A stretch of 64,000 nucleotides of DNA from Bryum argenteum (lineage: Eukaryota; Streptophyta; Bryopsida; Bryales; Bryaceae), in NCBI GenBank assembly GCA_037043015.1, contig CM073325.1, positions 11,883,001-11,947,000 on the forward strand. The letters run 5' to 3'. How positions within the stretch are numbered: the stretch's first letter is position 1; every line of letters starts with the position of its first letter. This document shows, in pieces, positions 34,011 to 47,721 of this stretch. Made by a program: the position numbers and the translations under genes. The notes under the pieces were generated by a model that saw only the letters and a program-made list of their open reading frames with translations, was not told the origin of the DNA and did no database searches.

Positions 34011-34863
34011 AAGGTTTCGGCATCTCTAAAATAGGCTGGCTTAGCCTGTGTATCATGATTTACAATTGGTGGTCGGTGGAGCTACAAAACCTCTTCAAGA
34101 TCAGCATTTACTATCATATATATAACAAGTTCCAATTCCATTTCGACGTTGCGCCACGACGATGAAAGCAAGTCAGTGGCTCAATTTGATTCAAGGGCGT
34201 GTTGTACAACCGGAAACTCATGGCCGACGCTTTTATGGAGTTCCTAAAGGTTGTCACTGTCTTCTTCTTCAGGTTACTATTCTTTTGCGAAGGGCCCATT
34301 CTATCATTCTCAAGTGGCTCAATAGTCTGAAAAACAAAAAAACTCAATTGACGCTAGGGTTGTAACTTTAAGTTGCACTTTCCTTTCACAGTATTCCCAT
34401 AGCGTTAACATTGTTTTAACCCCATACTTTGAATGGGAAATCTCTCTATTGTATCACTCTACTTCCTGGTCAAGCAGGATCGTTCCGTTAGAAGCCCACA
34501 TCAATCTCTGATGAGGCATAATCATGTAACAGAACCAGCTTACTGCTTCAATTCTTGTCTGCTTTCATCGCTGCCTGTCTCTGACGATTGTTATCTCAGC
34601 TCAGCCATGTGGCTTGAAATTGTTCCTATTTCAAACTTATCCTGTTCAGCACCAAATTGTCAACCTAATGAAATTGGGGTTCTTTAATTTGAGAAGACTT
34701 TCATCCATGCTGCTTTCCAAGAGTAAGATCCTTCATTGGACAAAAATTATCGTTATGAATGAGCTATAAATGGTACCTACTCCACGTTGAACTAAAAAGT
34801 TTCTCCACCCTTAAACGTGGGTTTCATTGAACTTATATTTACATTTGGTAGTTTGGCTCTTGA
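34011..34863. other. Convergent intergenic region
   Basis: 3' flanks of the MATE gene (+) and the O-fucosyltransferase gene (-). No gene or repeat recognised. Confidence 0.5.
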
Positions 34864-37729
34864 CTACTGCCATGGCATAAATGAAGAGCTGGGCTTGCGG
34901 CACATGCATTCCGGAGCAGGGTAGACAAGTACATTCTTGAGGCACTTTCTGCCTCTCAACACGGGCTGTCCAACCGCATCCTCGTGCAGGCTTCGAATGG
35001 TTTGGTCGAGTTCGGGGGCTGCCATTGTGGAATTCAAAAAATGGGCAATCATTTGCCGTTTGTTCGGCACGATGTGCTTCCGGTGCCCCGTGTACGCACG
35101 ATGACCCTGCGCATGCACACAACTCGTCAATGTCACCAGAAACTCAACCTTCTAAATCGATCCAAATTCTGCACAAAAGCCTCTCTTGTGAAAACACATG
35201 GTATAAGATTTGAAACATGATGCCCGATTGCCTTGCATGTGATAAAAATAATCCTCGATTTACGGTTTATGCTACAAAATGCAAAATTAATGACGCAGCT
35301 GAAAGGAAGAAAAGATGGTGTATTCTGTAACAGAAAGTGACCAAGAGAAGGGGAACTACTCTTGTGTAGTGTATGGCAAGATAGAGGGAGGAATTGGGTG
35401 ATTAGGGCTTGGCACTAGAAAAAGTCAATCAGTTGCACTTCTATGCCTCCATACAATATAAACCCACGGAAATGAGGATAGTGAAGGTCTATCAGAATTA
35501 CAGGTTCTCATGTACGTTTGCAACTTTGATTGCTATTTTCATGGTAAAATACGGATTGGTAGAGAAGTTTAGTAGCGTCTGTCTGCTTAAGAAATACAAG
35601 GAGAGGAGGATTGGTGTCATTTATTAATCCTTTACAGCCGAGGAGGCCCTAATAATGTGTTGAGAAAGGATCGCGAAATGTCCAAGCATTAAACATTTGA
35701 GGCCCTGTCAGAGACCCTGCTAGCGGAAAAGGGTTAAATTTGTCGTGGAGTTGGGTATAATTACCTGCATGACGTGACCAAAATTGCCGCCATGAGAGTG
35801 CAAGAACACGTCGCTGCTGAGGCACACCAAGTAGTCCAGCGCTGCTAGACTGGAAGCTTTCTTGTGGAAAGGCTCAAGCTCCTGGTGCGTAGCGAGCTTT
35901 TCTTTATTAAAAAGGTGAGGAAACTCATCCATGAGTGGTGCGAGCGCCACTGCCTGCCCTCCCAGAGGCTCGCCTCCAGCCCAGTATATTCTCGTCCTTC
36001 TCGTAGCTCCCAACGCCTTCAAAAGCCTGGCAAAAACTTCGATTCTGTCAAAATAGCACTACTAGGAGGGTTGTAATTTAGTACAAATAGAGGATATTAC
36101 AAGTATAGTGATATCACGAAGAAGCAATGAGCACTCCATAGAATGAAGCTGTGGAATCACCAATGCGAATTGGGAGTCAGAATATCGTCCAACTCACAAT
36201 TTAAGAATTGCCTAAGCATCACTGAGTATCATACAATTATCATACACAACCATATGCGTTGAACAATAACGAGGATAATAGCTTGATTGTGTCAAAATTT
36301 TCCGGACATTCCTCTGTAATGGCATCCAAAATGTCATTTTGGAAGCATATCCAAACATGCAACACAAAATGACAGGTTCTGCATGTCAAATGGCTCTTGT
36401 AACGTAGCCATTCTAGCATTATTGATGATAATGATGGCGGCTGTGGAAAATGGTGTTTGTGGGGGAAATGCGGGCACCTTGCGACTTCGGCGGCGGTGAG
36501 GGGGCACAAACCGGCCAATTTACGCTCAGTGAAACCCAGTTTAGCACCACGCGCGGTAAGCAACTTCGGGTGGAGCTTGCGTTCATGACGAACTTGCTCA
36601 TCGAATTCTATCCCTAAGCCAGGCAAGCATCCCGTTCGCACCCAAACGTCGAGCTCCAGACGCAGATGAAGCGCCAAGTAAGGTCCCTGGCTCCACATCC
36701 GCTCCGCCAGCCGCATCCCCAGCTCTTGAATGGGCGCCGCGAACCTCAGCGCGTGAAACGCCACTTTGCATCGCAGCTTCTGCAAATCCGCGGGCAGGTC
36801 CTTCGCTAGTCGGGAATCTAACCCCCGCAGCAACAACACCCCCTCTCGACTCATCTGCACGCACCAATCTATCACTGATGAGCCAAAACCCGTGTTCAAT
36901 CGATCATTCAATCGACAAATGGAGCAGCTCTGAGGATGAGGATCGGGTCACCTACCCTTTTCTGATAGTGGGCTCGCAACCAGCGTGGACTGGCGTTCAA
37001 AGGAGTGTCTTTCTCCTCCCAAGGTCGAAACATGATGTGTGTCGATGGTACGGAGGACACTACCCTTACGTCGTCTTTCAGCGTTTCTCTGAAATGCTCC
37101 ACGTCAAATATATCGCCGAACTCACTGCCATTCAATAATTCAATGTTAGTGATTCTTGTGAGTGATTGAGCTGCGAGTGATCAGCTGGGATGGTGCGAGA
37201 GATGGTGGTACCTTTCGTCTTCCCAGATGGGGTTGACTTGCATGATGGGCACCACGAGCGCAGCGCCCAGGATGCGCGCCATGACGACGGAGTCCACGAT
37301 CTGATTCCGCTGCTGATTCACGCCCCCGGACACGACCACCATCAGATACTTCTCCCGTTGCGCTATAAATCCCACAGATTCCCGTATATAATCTTGACTG
37401 GGCTCGATACAGGGGACGAATCCACCGCCATCCGGCTGCTTCCAGAACGTCGCTTCCAGCGCGCTCAAGTTGGCGCTTGGCTCGAACCGATGGGGCGGCA
37501 GTGGTTGCACCGAAACCTCCGGGATTTGACTACTACTGCAGTTCCTGGAACTGAACCATGAAAACCGTAGCATACTCGCACAAGTGACGAGCGTCACGAG
37601 CGTCAGCCAGCAGCTCGTAATGTGCGCTCTGCTGCCGAATCTGAGCGACTGTTTTCGCGGTGATGATGATAATACCATCGCCGCTTGCAATAGAGCTTGC
37701 AAGCATCCATTCCGACCTCTCTTCGCCAT
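34864..37729 (-). CDS. GDP-fucose O-fucosyltransferase-like protein, 522 aa
   Basis: Plant O-FucT family (GT106/PF10250-type) Golgi enzyme. Five exons join in phase: 37212-37729, 36956-37124, 36478-36854, 35765-36026 and 34864-35106. The start is the ATG at 37729. A type II membrane anchor lies at about residues 36-57. The lumenal part shows FWKQPDGGGFVPC, VVSGGVNQQRNQIVDSVV (donor-site block), the ADIFDVEHF-like block (here GDIFDVEHF), LRCKVAFHALRFAAPI, YLALHLRLELD (the HxRxExD signature appears as HLRLELD), RIYWAGGE, SDVFLHSHGGNFGHVMQ and a final GHRAYTGHRK...YPAPECMC. Length and block order match typical members. The HGGN motif and the GHRAY end support a full gene. Acceptor specificity (cell-wall glycan or protein) cannot be told from sequence. 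Confidence 0.93.
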
Positions 37730-40700
37730 ATCCAAACAGGCAAACACTAGCAAAAATCATACCGATCAAGTGCAGCTCCGAAACGCTCGAAGCTAGATGA
37801 TTAGAGATCCTCATTCAACTGATCGATCATTCATGAATGTGCGTGATCGGCACTACTGTAGCTTGCGATAGACAGCCATGATCACCATGACCAATACAAT
37901 GGATCTTCGTTGATTGATTTGAATATCGAACCGGACAAAGAGGATCGAAGCTCCGTCCACACGCTAGCTACTCATGATTCGATGTGGACTGGGCTCCGCA
38001 TCCGTCCAAGCTCACATGCGATCGATCGATGATCAGGTCCAGAGCGATCGATCAAAGCTAGCCACTGACACTGTCGATGATGGGCAGTACTACGAGCGGG
38101 TAGCGTAGGAGTAGGTGATGATCTATCATCGCGCTGGATGTCTGGTTGTTGACCTTGCGCTCAGTTATGGAACCGACCGAATCGATGCCTCGCTGCAGTT
38201 TTGGCTTCCACTTTGCTTGCATCCGGGTCTACCACGGCGATACGTACTTGTATTGTAGTGGAACTTCTACATGCATGTAGGTAGGTAGCTCGTGAACTTC
38301 ATTCATTTCGAAAGTACTGCTCTACATGTGCGTTACTGTATTGTATACTTGGTTGTTGAGCAATCATTGGCGAGCTTCTGATCCTCCATTTGAGTGGACA
38401 CTAACCTTGAATCTTGTAAGTGTATCAGTTGATAACATATTTACATCTTGCTATGCACTTTTCCTGTTTTTTCGGAGCTTTCCTGAGATGGCTAACTTGC
38501 AGTACGTTTATTGAGTATGTTTCAGAGTGGGGAATTTTGATGATGCATGCCACTAAGTTGGAGGAGAGCAGGCCGACATAGCCAGCAGGATGACTGCAAC
38601 TTGATGAGCGTGCCTGCAACTGGCTTTGCGAGTCAGTGAGGACTGAGGAGGCGTCAGAGTGTCCATTCTCTGTACACACTACTCTTCCTGACTCTTACAA
38701 TCCACAACATATCGTCGTTGTCTTCGTCGTCTTCGTCGCCGTCGCCATCGCCATCGCCATCATGGTCGCAGTCATTCGATCGCTGCACTCATCAACCCAT
38801 GCCATGCAATCATCCATGCTCACCAAAACGGAACCTTCTAACTTCCTCACGCCAACAACTTCAATCCTGAAGTAAAAGAAAGTTCAGTTTGAGATTTTTT
38901 TACTCAAAATAGACATGTTGATTTAGATTGATTGAGTATATCTGGAGATTCCTGTAGTCTAATTTCTTTCCTAATATGAATCCTATTCAAGTCTTAAATC
39001 CCACGAGTGTGGAAAATACACTGAGTATCTTTAAGGGTCAATTATGATCCAAGATGACTAAGCACAACTCACTATTATTCGAATATAGTTTTGTCATTCA
39101 AAACCTTCACTTCTTGTTCCAATAACTTAGACCTCAAGATATTAGAATCACATCATTCGATTTTAAGATCATGGAATCAATTGATTGAGTGTCCTAACCA
39201 CTACATCTTTGAATTGAACTATGAGATTCTAGCTTATAACCTTTATAGTTTTGAAATTCAACTACAAGATCCTAAGTTTATATTAAGAATTATGTCTTGG
39301 ACTTTGATTGGAAGATTATGACTTTTTGACAAATATATCTTCAAATCACACTAAGCATATTTCAACTACAACATTACGGATTGTGACTAGTATATTTTAG
39401 AAATAGAATAAAAGGTTGTAGATTGTGACGACTTAAAACCTGAGGATCATTTTATAATTTACAAGATTGTGAGTTTTGACAACATCTTGTAATTTGATTA
39501 CAGAATCACTCGTGACAACCATATCTTATAACCAAATTACAACATCACTCATCGTGACCACCATATCTTGTAATTAGACTGCAAGATCACCGGCAGTAAC
39601 CACCATATCTTTATACCTTGGAATCAAGCGACAAATTATTGTCTTCCACCACCATATTTTGAAATCAAACTATAAAACTAAGGATTCCAAATGAGTATAC
39701 TTTAGTATCACATTACCGTAGTGGTGGGTTTTGACAACTTTGTCTTCGAGAGGGTGAGTTCCAACCACCATATCTTGGAATCAAGGACATGACAATTTAC
39801 TATAGGTAAGAATTTAAAAGTCTAGATTTTGGAAGAGAAGAATACATAGTTGAAAATCTTGATATTGTAAAATTTATGATAAGATTCATATAGAAATTAA
39901 ACTCACTTACCTCCTAGAATTAAATCTAAATGTACAATTTTAGGAACTTTTTATAGCTTACATAAACTTACTGTAATTCTACATTAGGACAACCTTCGCA
40001 AGTTCTTTACATTCAATCTTTCTAAATTTATGAGGAAAATTTTAAATTTCAAAGAAAGATCAATGTACAAGTACAACTCACAACATTGAAAATGATCGTT
40101 GATTTTTACCTCACAATCCAACAACTTAAAATCTGACATGTCAATGAAATCACTACATCTCAAATTCCTCGAATCAAATTATAAATTTGTCAAAGTATCC
40201 TCCTCCATAGTGTCATGATTACCAATCACGAGTAAAAGGAAAAGTACCACTAGGATCTTTCAGTTTTGAGCACAACAACTTTTCAAAAAAGGCTTCAACT
40301 CCAGCTTGACTTACACCTCACCATTGCAACTTCTACCCAAATTCCAAACAAATTGATACAAGGAACATCAGTACCTGAGACCAAGACATGGTGACACGCC
40401 CCTTCCTTTCCACTCATGGTCATACTCATCATCATAATGATAAATCACCAGAGTTCCAAAAACACAAAGTTGTAACCACTCCAGTCCAAGAGCGCGTACA
40501 ATCGAATGTCAAGTCAATCAGTCAGAAACCAAAAAGACCGCTTATAAATTTTTCACCACCCACTTTCATCGTACAAGTACAGTACATTCCGATATCGATC
40601 ATTGTACATTGATCAAACTCAAAAGACTTGCATTATTCTAAGACACTTAACCCACATTCTGTACGCCTCCACAAGTTCAAGAGCTTTACAAGATTCATAT

Positions 40701-40752
40701 ACAGGCCCTCATAGTACTCCAAGGCCCTACTTGAAACTCCCCAAAAGCTCAA
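37730..40752. other. Intergenic region
   Basis: Upstream of the O-FucT gene and downstream of the fumarylacetoacetase gene. It contains a TCG/CCATCG trinucleotide run at about 38712-38765, degenerate ~45-bp repeats at 39470-39790, and otherwise AT-rich anonymous sequence. No supported gene. Confidence 0.5.
39470..39790. repeat. Degenerate tandem repeat, ~45-bp unit
   Basis: The core 'accaccatatcttg.aat', usually followed by a Lys-codon-like 'caaactacaagatca' run, recurs about five to six times (near 39515, 39558, 39600, 39650, 39757) at irregular 40-105 bp spacing. Similar fragments trail upstream to 39110. Copies differ by substitutions and indels, so the array is old. Confidence 0.5.
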
Positions 40753-43700
40753 TCACGATGCTGCAGGTAGAATTTTACCCTTGCACTCTCCGAAACCCAC
40801 GCTGTATCCTTCGCCCTGTCATACATGAACACCGTTGTGAGTAAAACACAACTGCGTATCAAAGTTGAATCCAATTAGAGTTGGTCATGGAGTATAGAGG
40901 TTGATAGTATACCTACTTACACAACTTTAGTCCTTCAAACTCACATTTAAAATCAAATAAGGTTGAAGAGTTGTATTGAAAAGTTAGGAGCCGAAACTGG
41001 GGTTATGCTCATTTGACCTTCTATTCTATTACCATTCTTTTGTTAGCCGTGAGAATTCATGGTTTAGGAATGCGTTGGTACTCTGTCAAAGATTTTCTTG
41101 TCTTACTGTTTGATATTTGCGGTGATTTCCCAGACGGTGGGTGGTGCAATAGAATGTACGGGTGGAAAAAAGTGACATAAAGAAGAAAAGATCACCATCT
41201 GTTTCGAATCACAACGATGTCTGTCAAAGAGAGTGAGTACCTGACAAACAGCAGTCATGATTACTTCGTCACCGTCTTTTAAGAATTTGCGGATGCCACC
41301 ATGCTCTAGCGGTATCTCTTTCTTGCCGGCCATCGACATTTCCAACATGGAACCCATGCTTGCATCATCCTGCGAACAATGACAAGTAAATCAGATGGCA
41401 ACCTAAATGAAAGGTTCAGTGATCGTATAACTGTTCTAAATTTAAGGTTGTTTGATTGGTATATTGCATACGCTCGTATAATTGCTCAACATTTACGGTT
41501 GTTTGACGAAAGTTGAGGATCTTGAGCACTGAGGATTTGCAGAGAAAGAAAAAGCGAATGACCAATACATACCGGTCCACTAATGGTTCCTGATGCCAAC
41601 AAATCTCCAGGATTTAAGTTGCAGCCATTGATAGTGTGATGTGCTACTTGCTGGCACACCGTCCAATACCTGCACACAAGTTCCATTGCTTTCGTTTAGC
41701 AACCAGTCATAAGCATAAGATAGCCAATTTCATTCAATAAGCAAAAGGCGAAGATGAGCACTTACAAGTATTTGAAGTTGGATTTGGAGATGACCGAAGC
41801 TTTTGACTCCCCCGCAGGTGTAAGAGCCACCTACATCCATAATTGCATGACTGAGCTGCAGTATAGAATCTATAACGCACGAAACACTAAAAACCATGCA
41901 TGAAAACTTAATCGAGATAATAAAACTCCGTCAAGGAAGTAATCATAATCACTTGCTATCCCATAACAGAACATGGATGTCACCTGCAGTGGGATGTCAT
42001 AAGTGTAGCGTTTCTTCTCAGTCAGATAAGGAAGCGCGGGCGGATCCTGCTAATAAAACCAATATCGTCATTAGTTCCTCGATCTTTAGGCTAGCATTAC
42101 TTATTATATATGTATTACGTCGTTATTAAATATATGTATTACGTCGTTATTAAATATATGTATTTACATACTCAGTACTCATTTTGACTTGACCTAGTAG
42201 ACATAGAAAGTCACCAACCTGCCCAGGCGCATCACAAATGAATGGTTCCAGAGCCTCCAGTGTTACAATCCATGGCGAAATCGATGTTCCTGGAAAACCA
42301 ATATGAGAATGAACGACACAAACAACTGAACGAGGTGGAAATTTAAATACTGATAAGATTCAGATGCGTACCGAAGCTCTTCCCAAGGAATGGTCCCAGT
42401 GGCACGTACTCCCACCGCTGAATATCTCGTGCTGCCATCCGAGAAGAACAGTCAGCCAAGCTTCACACCATAACAATTCTCTACAAAGTTTTACTTGGAT
42501 AGATCAAGCAGGCCCGTTGAAAACTTTGCTTGGGCTAATACATGATACATTGAAGCTAAACAATGGAATAATAGGAAGATGGCATACCACTCCAGTCGTT
42601 CAGGATCACGAAACCAAATATATGGTCAGCAGCCTCATCCACACTAATCGGTGTCCCCAATTCGTTTCCTGGTCCCACGAATATAGCCTGCAATACGCTT
42701 ACCAAATCCTTGTGAGATGTAACAAACCATCTAATTTCTAAGCACACATTCTCAAATGGCTAAAGAGGTAGCGATTTCTGTGGATGTTGAGGCAAAAGTC
42801 AAGTGTAAAAGGATATCATACCCTACATTTTCGAACTAAGGAACATGTTCTGATAGCAATTATGATTAAGTACACTGCAATACTACTAAATCAATCCTAC
42901 CTATGTAAGAACAATTCATCACAGACACGTAAATTCAAGAATTACGACTAGACTCAAACTCTTTTGTACATTGTAAACAATGTTCAGCACGCACTATTAG
43001 TTCCTCAGGCTTTGTTCGTTTCAGCCTGACCTCGTCCCTTGACGAACCTCGAAGTCAAACAAGAGGTACAGAAATCGGAGCTTACCATTTCAAGCTCAAA
43101 ATCGAGAAGGGCCGAGGGTTTGAACTCCGGGTGTTTTTGTCCCTCTGGTGGCGAAGTTTGACCTCTGAATACCCACACCATGTTCCTCGTCAATAAGAGT
43201 AAATTGCTGTGACCAGTAGAGAGCACGACAATCGCAAGTCATACCTCGGGCGTTTAAGATCAGTCCCGGAAATCACAACCGAGGATGCTCTCCCGTGATA
43301 ACCGATGGGAACATGCAACCTGCACAAGTCAAATCCAAATGCTTATAACGAGCTCTCAAACCACAAACCATCCCTTCATCCCAGCTTCCGATCAATAGCA
43401 TGTCTTACAAGGTGGCCTAGAACTTGCGAAGATAGCTGATGTAATACCAGTTGACAGGAAGCGCATTCTCTTTGCCTCGAAACAGAGTGCCAGTATTGGT
43501 AGCGTGCTCCCTGGAAGCGAAGAAGTCCGTGTAGTCACCAATTGTGGCAGGCACCTCCATTTTTACTTCACTCTGTTGCAGCACCGAACAAGATCAGTAT
43601 CTTGCCATAGATGCCATCTCTTCTTTCAAACAAAATGCATGAAAAGTACCATAGAAATGATCGCCTTCGAACGCAAGGCATCGTTATCCCGCAATGTTGG

Positions 43701-44162
43701 CTCATCTGCTGCACAACCATGCCACATTCCACAGAAAAGCTTCAGAATCAAGCTACTCATTACATTATGCACAAGAAGTTTGAGTAGAAAAAGCTTCAAT
43801 AGCGTACCAGAGAGCAGTTTTTGTAAGGTACTCCGTGCCTCTTTCCATGCTGGTCTCCCAAGCGCCATGAAGGCATTCAAAGAAGTCTGCCAAAGCAATC
43901 AGGGATCAATATTTTATATGATGAATGACTTAGGAAGGTATTTGATGCAAGAATCTAGCCATACCTGAGAGAAGCAATTGGAATTGGCCAGCAAGGGTCC
44001 GTTGAACAACCCTGCGTCCGCCAGAACGGAGAGGTCCACAACAGAGTCACCAATTGCCACTCCAGGGCGAGCAGATGCGCCATGGCTGGGCCGGAACACG
44101 CCGAACGGCAGGTTCTGAATGGGAAACTGCGACCCCGGCGCCACCTCCACAAACGACTTCAT
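40753..44162 (-). CDS. FAH: Fumarylacetoacetase, 420 aa
   Basis: Last enzyme of tyrosine catabolism, splitting fumarylacetoacetate into fumarate and acetoacetate; cytosolic. Fourteen exons join in phase: 43965-44162, 43808-43886, 43650-43708, 43448-43572, 43245-43319, 43086-43164, 42588-42687, 42372-42431, 42219-42289, 41984-42046, 41766-41830, 41573-41669, 41241-41369, 40753-40815. Recognisable blocks: NLPFGVFRP and [10 protein letters not shown] at the N-terminus, [27 protein letters not shown] (metal/catalytic region), [31 protein letters not shown] (metal-binding Glu pair), [54 protein letters not shown] and a final [10 protein letters not shown]. Length equals the Arabidopsis enzyme (about 421 aa). 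The last exon encodes only 20 residues and lies behind a 425-bp intron, so it is easily missed. No lesions. Confidence 0.95.
42104..42170. repeat. Short tandem repeat in FAH intron 9
   Basis: A 24-bp unit containing 'tatatgtattacgtcgttattaaa' occurs about 2.7 times in the intron between 42047 and 42218. It is AT-rich and has no evident role. Confidence 0.7.
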
Positions 44163-46005
44163 CTTGAATACTCCAAATTCGCTGAAACCCCAAAATTCCC
44201 TCTCAAGTCTACGATCCGATCAGGCCACAAACAGATTATCTAATAGAATCAAATTAAGTACACCACATTGCAGATCGCTACCACAAATTGAGCCTGATAA
44301 AACACTAGTCCGATTAAAACCCAACAAATACAACAATCAGGCAATTTGTTTGCTCGCGACCTGAGTCAAGGAAGAAGTCTGAATTTTGGGAATTTCAGAC
44401 AACAGGCAGCGACCGATCAGCAGACGCCACGCGATTCTGGCGGACTACCTGTGACGATGGGGAACACTTGTCGTGATTTCTTTTAACGAGTCTGTCGTTG
44501 TCAAAGTGCCATAAACGGGCTTCTGCTTCTCGAAGACATGCACATCCCCAAAATTTATCTCAAAACGAAAGATCCAATAGAAAATGTTTGGTTTGGGTGT
44601 ACACTCCGAAATGGGTTCAGTGAATACAGCAACGACGAAGCATTCCGATCATCTGACTAGACTAGACATGGGCAATATCCTTGTATACCAACAGCTGACA
44701 TGTCTTTCCCCTTTCTGTAAAACGTCCGTTCTACAAATTTTACATCACGATGAAAGTGAAGGGAAGACAAATCGCTTTCAACAGGGTCATGTCCAAGTCC
44801 ATTCAAGCACCAACTGCACTTCTAGAGAGGAGAACTAAAACACAACAACTAATTCTTTTTCACGAACTAATTTCACGAACTTTGAAGCTTGAGATATAAA
44901 TCTTAAGCAATCTAATGGAGATATGGTATTTGAAATCTCTTAAGATAGGGGCCACAATTTCCAATTTATGTATTTTGATTCAAGAATGGAATCCATAATC
45001 ACAATACTGTATTTTTGAATCTTCTAATGTGACACAATTGGCAAGGGCATATCTATTTTTAACTTAGTCAAGCAAAGTGGAGAAAGCGCCGACTCCATGA
45101 ACGATGAATTGGAATAGGGATGCCCTACAATACAAATCTCCAAAGTGTAGCTCATTTCACACTGCAAAGTTCAACAGTCAATGCCCATCACTCGTAAATT
45201 TGTATTTGAATATATCCGTTAGTGAGAACAGCACATCAAAAACAAAACCATTTTCATATTGAAAACCATTTACATCAAGTGTTCATGTTGCTTTGTGCGA
45301 TAGCATTACAATTGTGTTTTTCCAATCATTTCTATAAAAGGTTAAGCATTTCTGTGAAGGGTTAAGCTAAGCAACAAGAGCATACTGAGAAATATTAGTC
45401 CCAAGGGCATGAGTATGCAATAAGTTGAAGTTTCCCAATATGTTTGTGTTCCGCTAGTGCTTATAAAAGCTTTGCAAATTTTTGAGTTAAGTGATGAAGT
45501 TGGAACTCTTCAATAAGTATATGTGACTAGAGTCCACAAAGATAGACAACTTTCATTTATCAAGTCATTTTATAGTCAAATCAGAAGGTTATAAGAGGCA
45601 ATCAAGGACATATTTTCACGAAGTTCGTCCATAGGAAATAAGGCAGAATACTTTACAAAATGCACATCAATCATAAAGTAAGGTTCGCAAAGCATCCGAC
45701 TGAACACCAATCGAAGATCAAACTATGTGAGAATCAGATCATACATTGGGAGCTGTCGTAAGAAAGGATAAAGAAGATCGTAACACAAAAATCTTATGAA
45801 GGAATGAAAGTAGCGAATTCGTTCAAACTATAATTTACAAAACTGCACCTCTGCATCTATGCACAGTACTTGCCAGGCTCTTTCAGCGACAGTTGTTTAC
45901 TATACAAGCCTGTAAGAAGATCAGTCAATCCTGTCTTGCTCATACTCAAGGCAAAACTTGCTTCGTAGCTGAACAATCTACGAGCCCTTGCAATCCCTGG
46001 ACAGC
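44163..46005. other. Intergenic region
   Basis: 5' flank of the fumarylacetoacetase gene and 3' flank of the COPI-associated gene. No gene, RNA or repeat recognised. Confidence 0.5.
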
Positions 46006-47721
46006 TTAATGGTGTCCACGAAGCTGAGCCTCCAGCTGCTCCCGCTGTCTATGCACATCCTGATGAACAAAAACAAACACATTCTCAGAACACAGCATTT
46101 CATCTCCAGCAGAATTAACAGCTCTTTGTGAGAAAAATATACAAGCAGGGAAGCATCAGATGGTACCTCAAGGTCTTTTTGAGCGCGTTCCCTCCAATTT
46201 GCCTTCTGCATGTGGTTGCGTTTGATAGTGCCAAGACACAACAATCCCTGATGAAGGACACGATACCACGATTAACGATAGAATTAAAACCAAGACATGA
46301 TTGCGAAAGAAAAAGCTCCAGAGGTTCTGAGAATTTTTGAACTGTGATCATGAAAACTTACTGCAACGATGTAAACAATCCCGCATCCCAAAAGCCACCA
46401 ACTCGCAATGTTATGCAACAAACTCTCGGCCCTCGTCTCTCCGCTAGCTCGTGCCAACACTTTTGTCAAAGCTGCCACACTGCGGTTCATGAAAATGATT
46501 TAGCATTCAGAATGCAATAACCTAGAACATCCTTTTCTAACAAGTGATGAAGCCACTCGAGGCATTAAGAAATAAGATACTTACAAGATCTGGAGAACGC
46601 CACGACCTACCCAGAACTCCAAGACCTGCAATGAACGAAGTAGGAGTCGTAAGCAACATTAGTCACGAAATATAAACATCAGTATCAAACTCCAAAATTC
46701 GATTGTTACTTTTAAAAACATGAAGAGCTGCAGAAGCAACATGACATTCAAGACAATGCAAAGCTAGCCATTACCAATGAGCTACAGCTGGAGACTATCT
46801 ACTCACAACAATCAACCTGCGAAGTAAGAAAGCATTACCTTCCAGAATCTGAAAATAGGTGCCCATTCCGTCTCCGAAATAACCACCAGCAACGCGAAAG
46901 CGACAGCATAGAACCGCAAAATGCCGACAAATACCTGCCATTCCCAATCCTCAAACATCAATCTCTCTTCCGTACTCGACTAAAAGGAAACAGACTCTTC
47001 AGCACCACCATGAGATATATCACCCGATCGTTGCATCCCGTTCAGTACGTTTACGAAGTTCAATAGCATCAGACTCACAACTACATGCAAATTTCACATT
47101 CACAGCAACTCAAAATAATATAATCTTCAAACATTAGAAGAATCCAGTGAAAATTATCACTTCCACTCTTCCTTTTTCATTGTACAAACATATACCTTCT
47201 TCACGTGCACATTCTATCAAACAATTAGAAGTATTATACTGAAATTCCAGTTTTTTAATCATTGAAGTCTTTCTTTTGCTGTAATTGCATCATGTGGATT
47301 ATCAGCGTGAGTTAGAATCGATTCCGCATCATATTCTTGAAATGGCACTAAAGAATGTGGAACAAAACCTACTCCAGGGTGTAAAGAAAATGTCAAGATG
47401 AGCACAGAAGAAGGGGTAAGCGCAACATACACTGACGCGGTAGTCGAAGCCGCGGTAGTCGAACGAGCGCAGCAGCGAGATAAGGTTAACCACCAAGCAC
47501 AGCAATGCGCCAACAGCGGTGACGATGCTCAAAACAGCACAAATGTAAAGCAGAGTGTCCCGTTGCGGGGAGCCTGGGGGCGCGTTCTCCAGCATGGGCG
47601 GCGACCCTGCTGCGGCCTCCGCGGGCAACAGAGGTGCCTCGATGTCTGCCGGGGGAGCTGACGCGCGCGGCTCCTCGCCTGCGTCCGCCCCGCTCGTCAC
47701 TGCGTTGCCCTTGTACCCCAT
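46006..47721 (-). CDS. COPI-associated-type small membrane protein, 226 aa
   Basis: Six exons join in phase: 47431-47721, 46839-46934, 46585-46625, 46362-46479, 46167-46247 and 46006-46059. The start is the ATG at 47721. Residues 1-54 are Ala/Pro/Gly-rich and probably cytosolic. Hydrophobic segments lie at about 57-85 (LLYICAVLSIVTAVGALLCL), 101-118 (ILRFYAVAFALLVVIS) and 170-190 (WWLLGCGIVYIVAGLLCLG). The signatures ETEWAPIFRFWKVLEFWVGRG and FVAALTKVLA match the family annotated as COPI-associated/Tvp-like proteins, small Golgi or endosomal tetraspanning proteins. The C-terminus (KANWRERAQKDLEDVHRQ) is a charged helix. An octad is doubled as DYRGFDYR at the end of exon 1. Cellular role is inferred from the family name only. 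Confidence 0.8.

Noticed and set aside
36058..36080. CACTACTAGGAGGG in an intron of the O-FucT gene, like the CACTA ends at 1-3 kb
   Set aside because: No matching inverted right end or subterminal motifs nearby; probably chance or a fragment too short to call.
38636..38875. Plus-strand ORF with a hydrophobic Val/Ala/Ile run
   Set aside because: The run comes from the GTC/GCC/ATC trinucleotide microsatellite; no homology or exon context.
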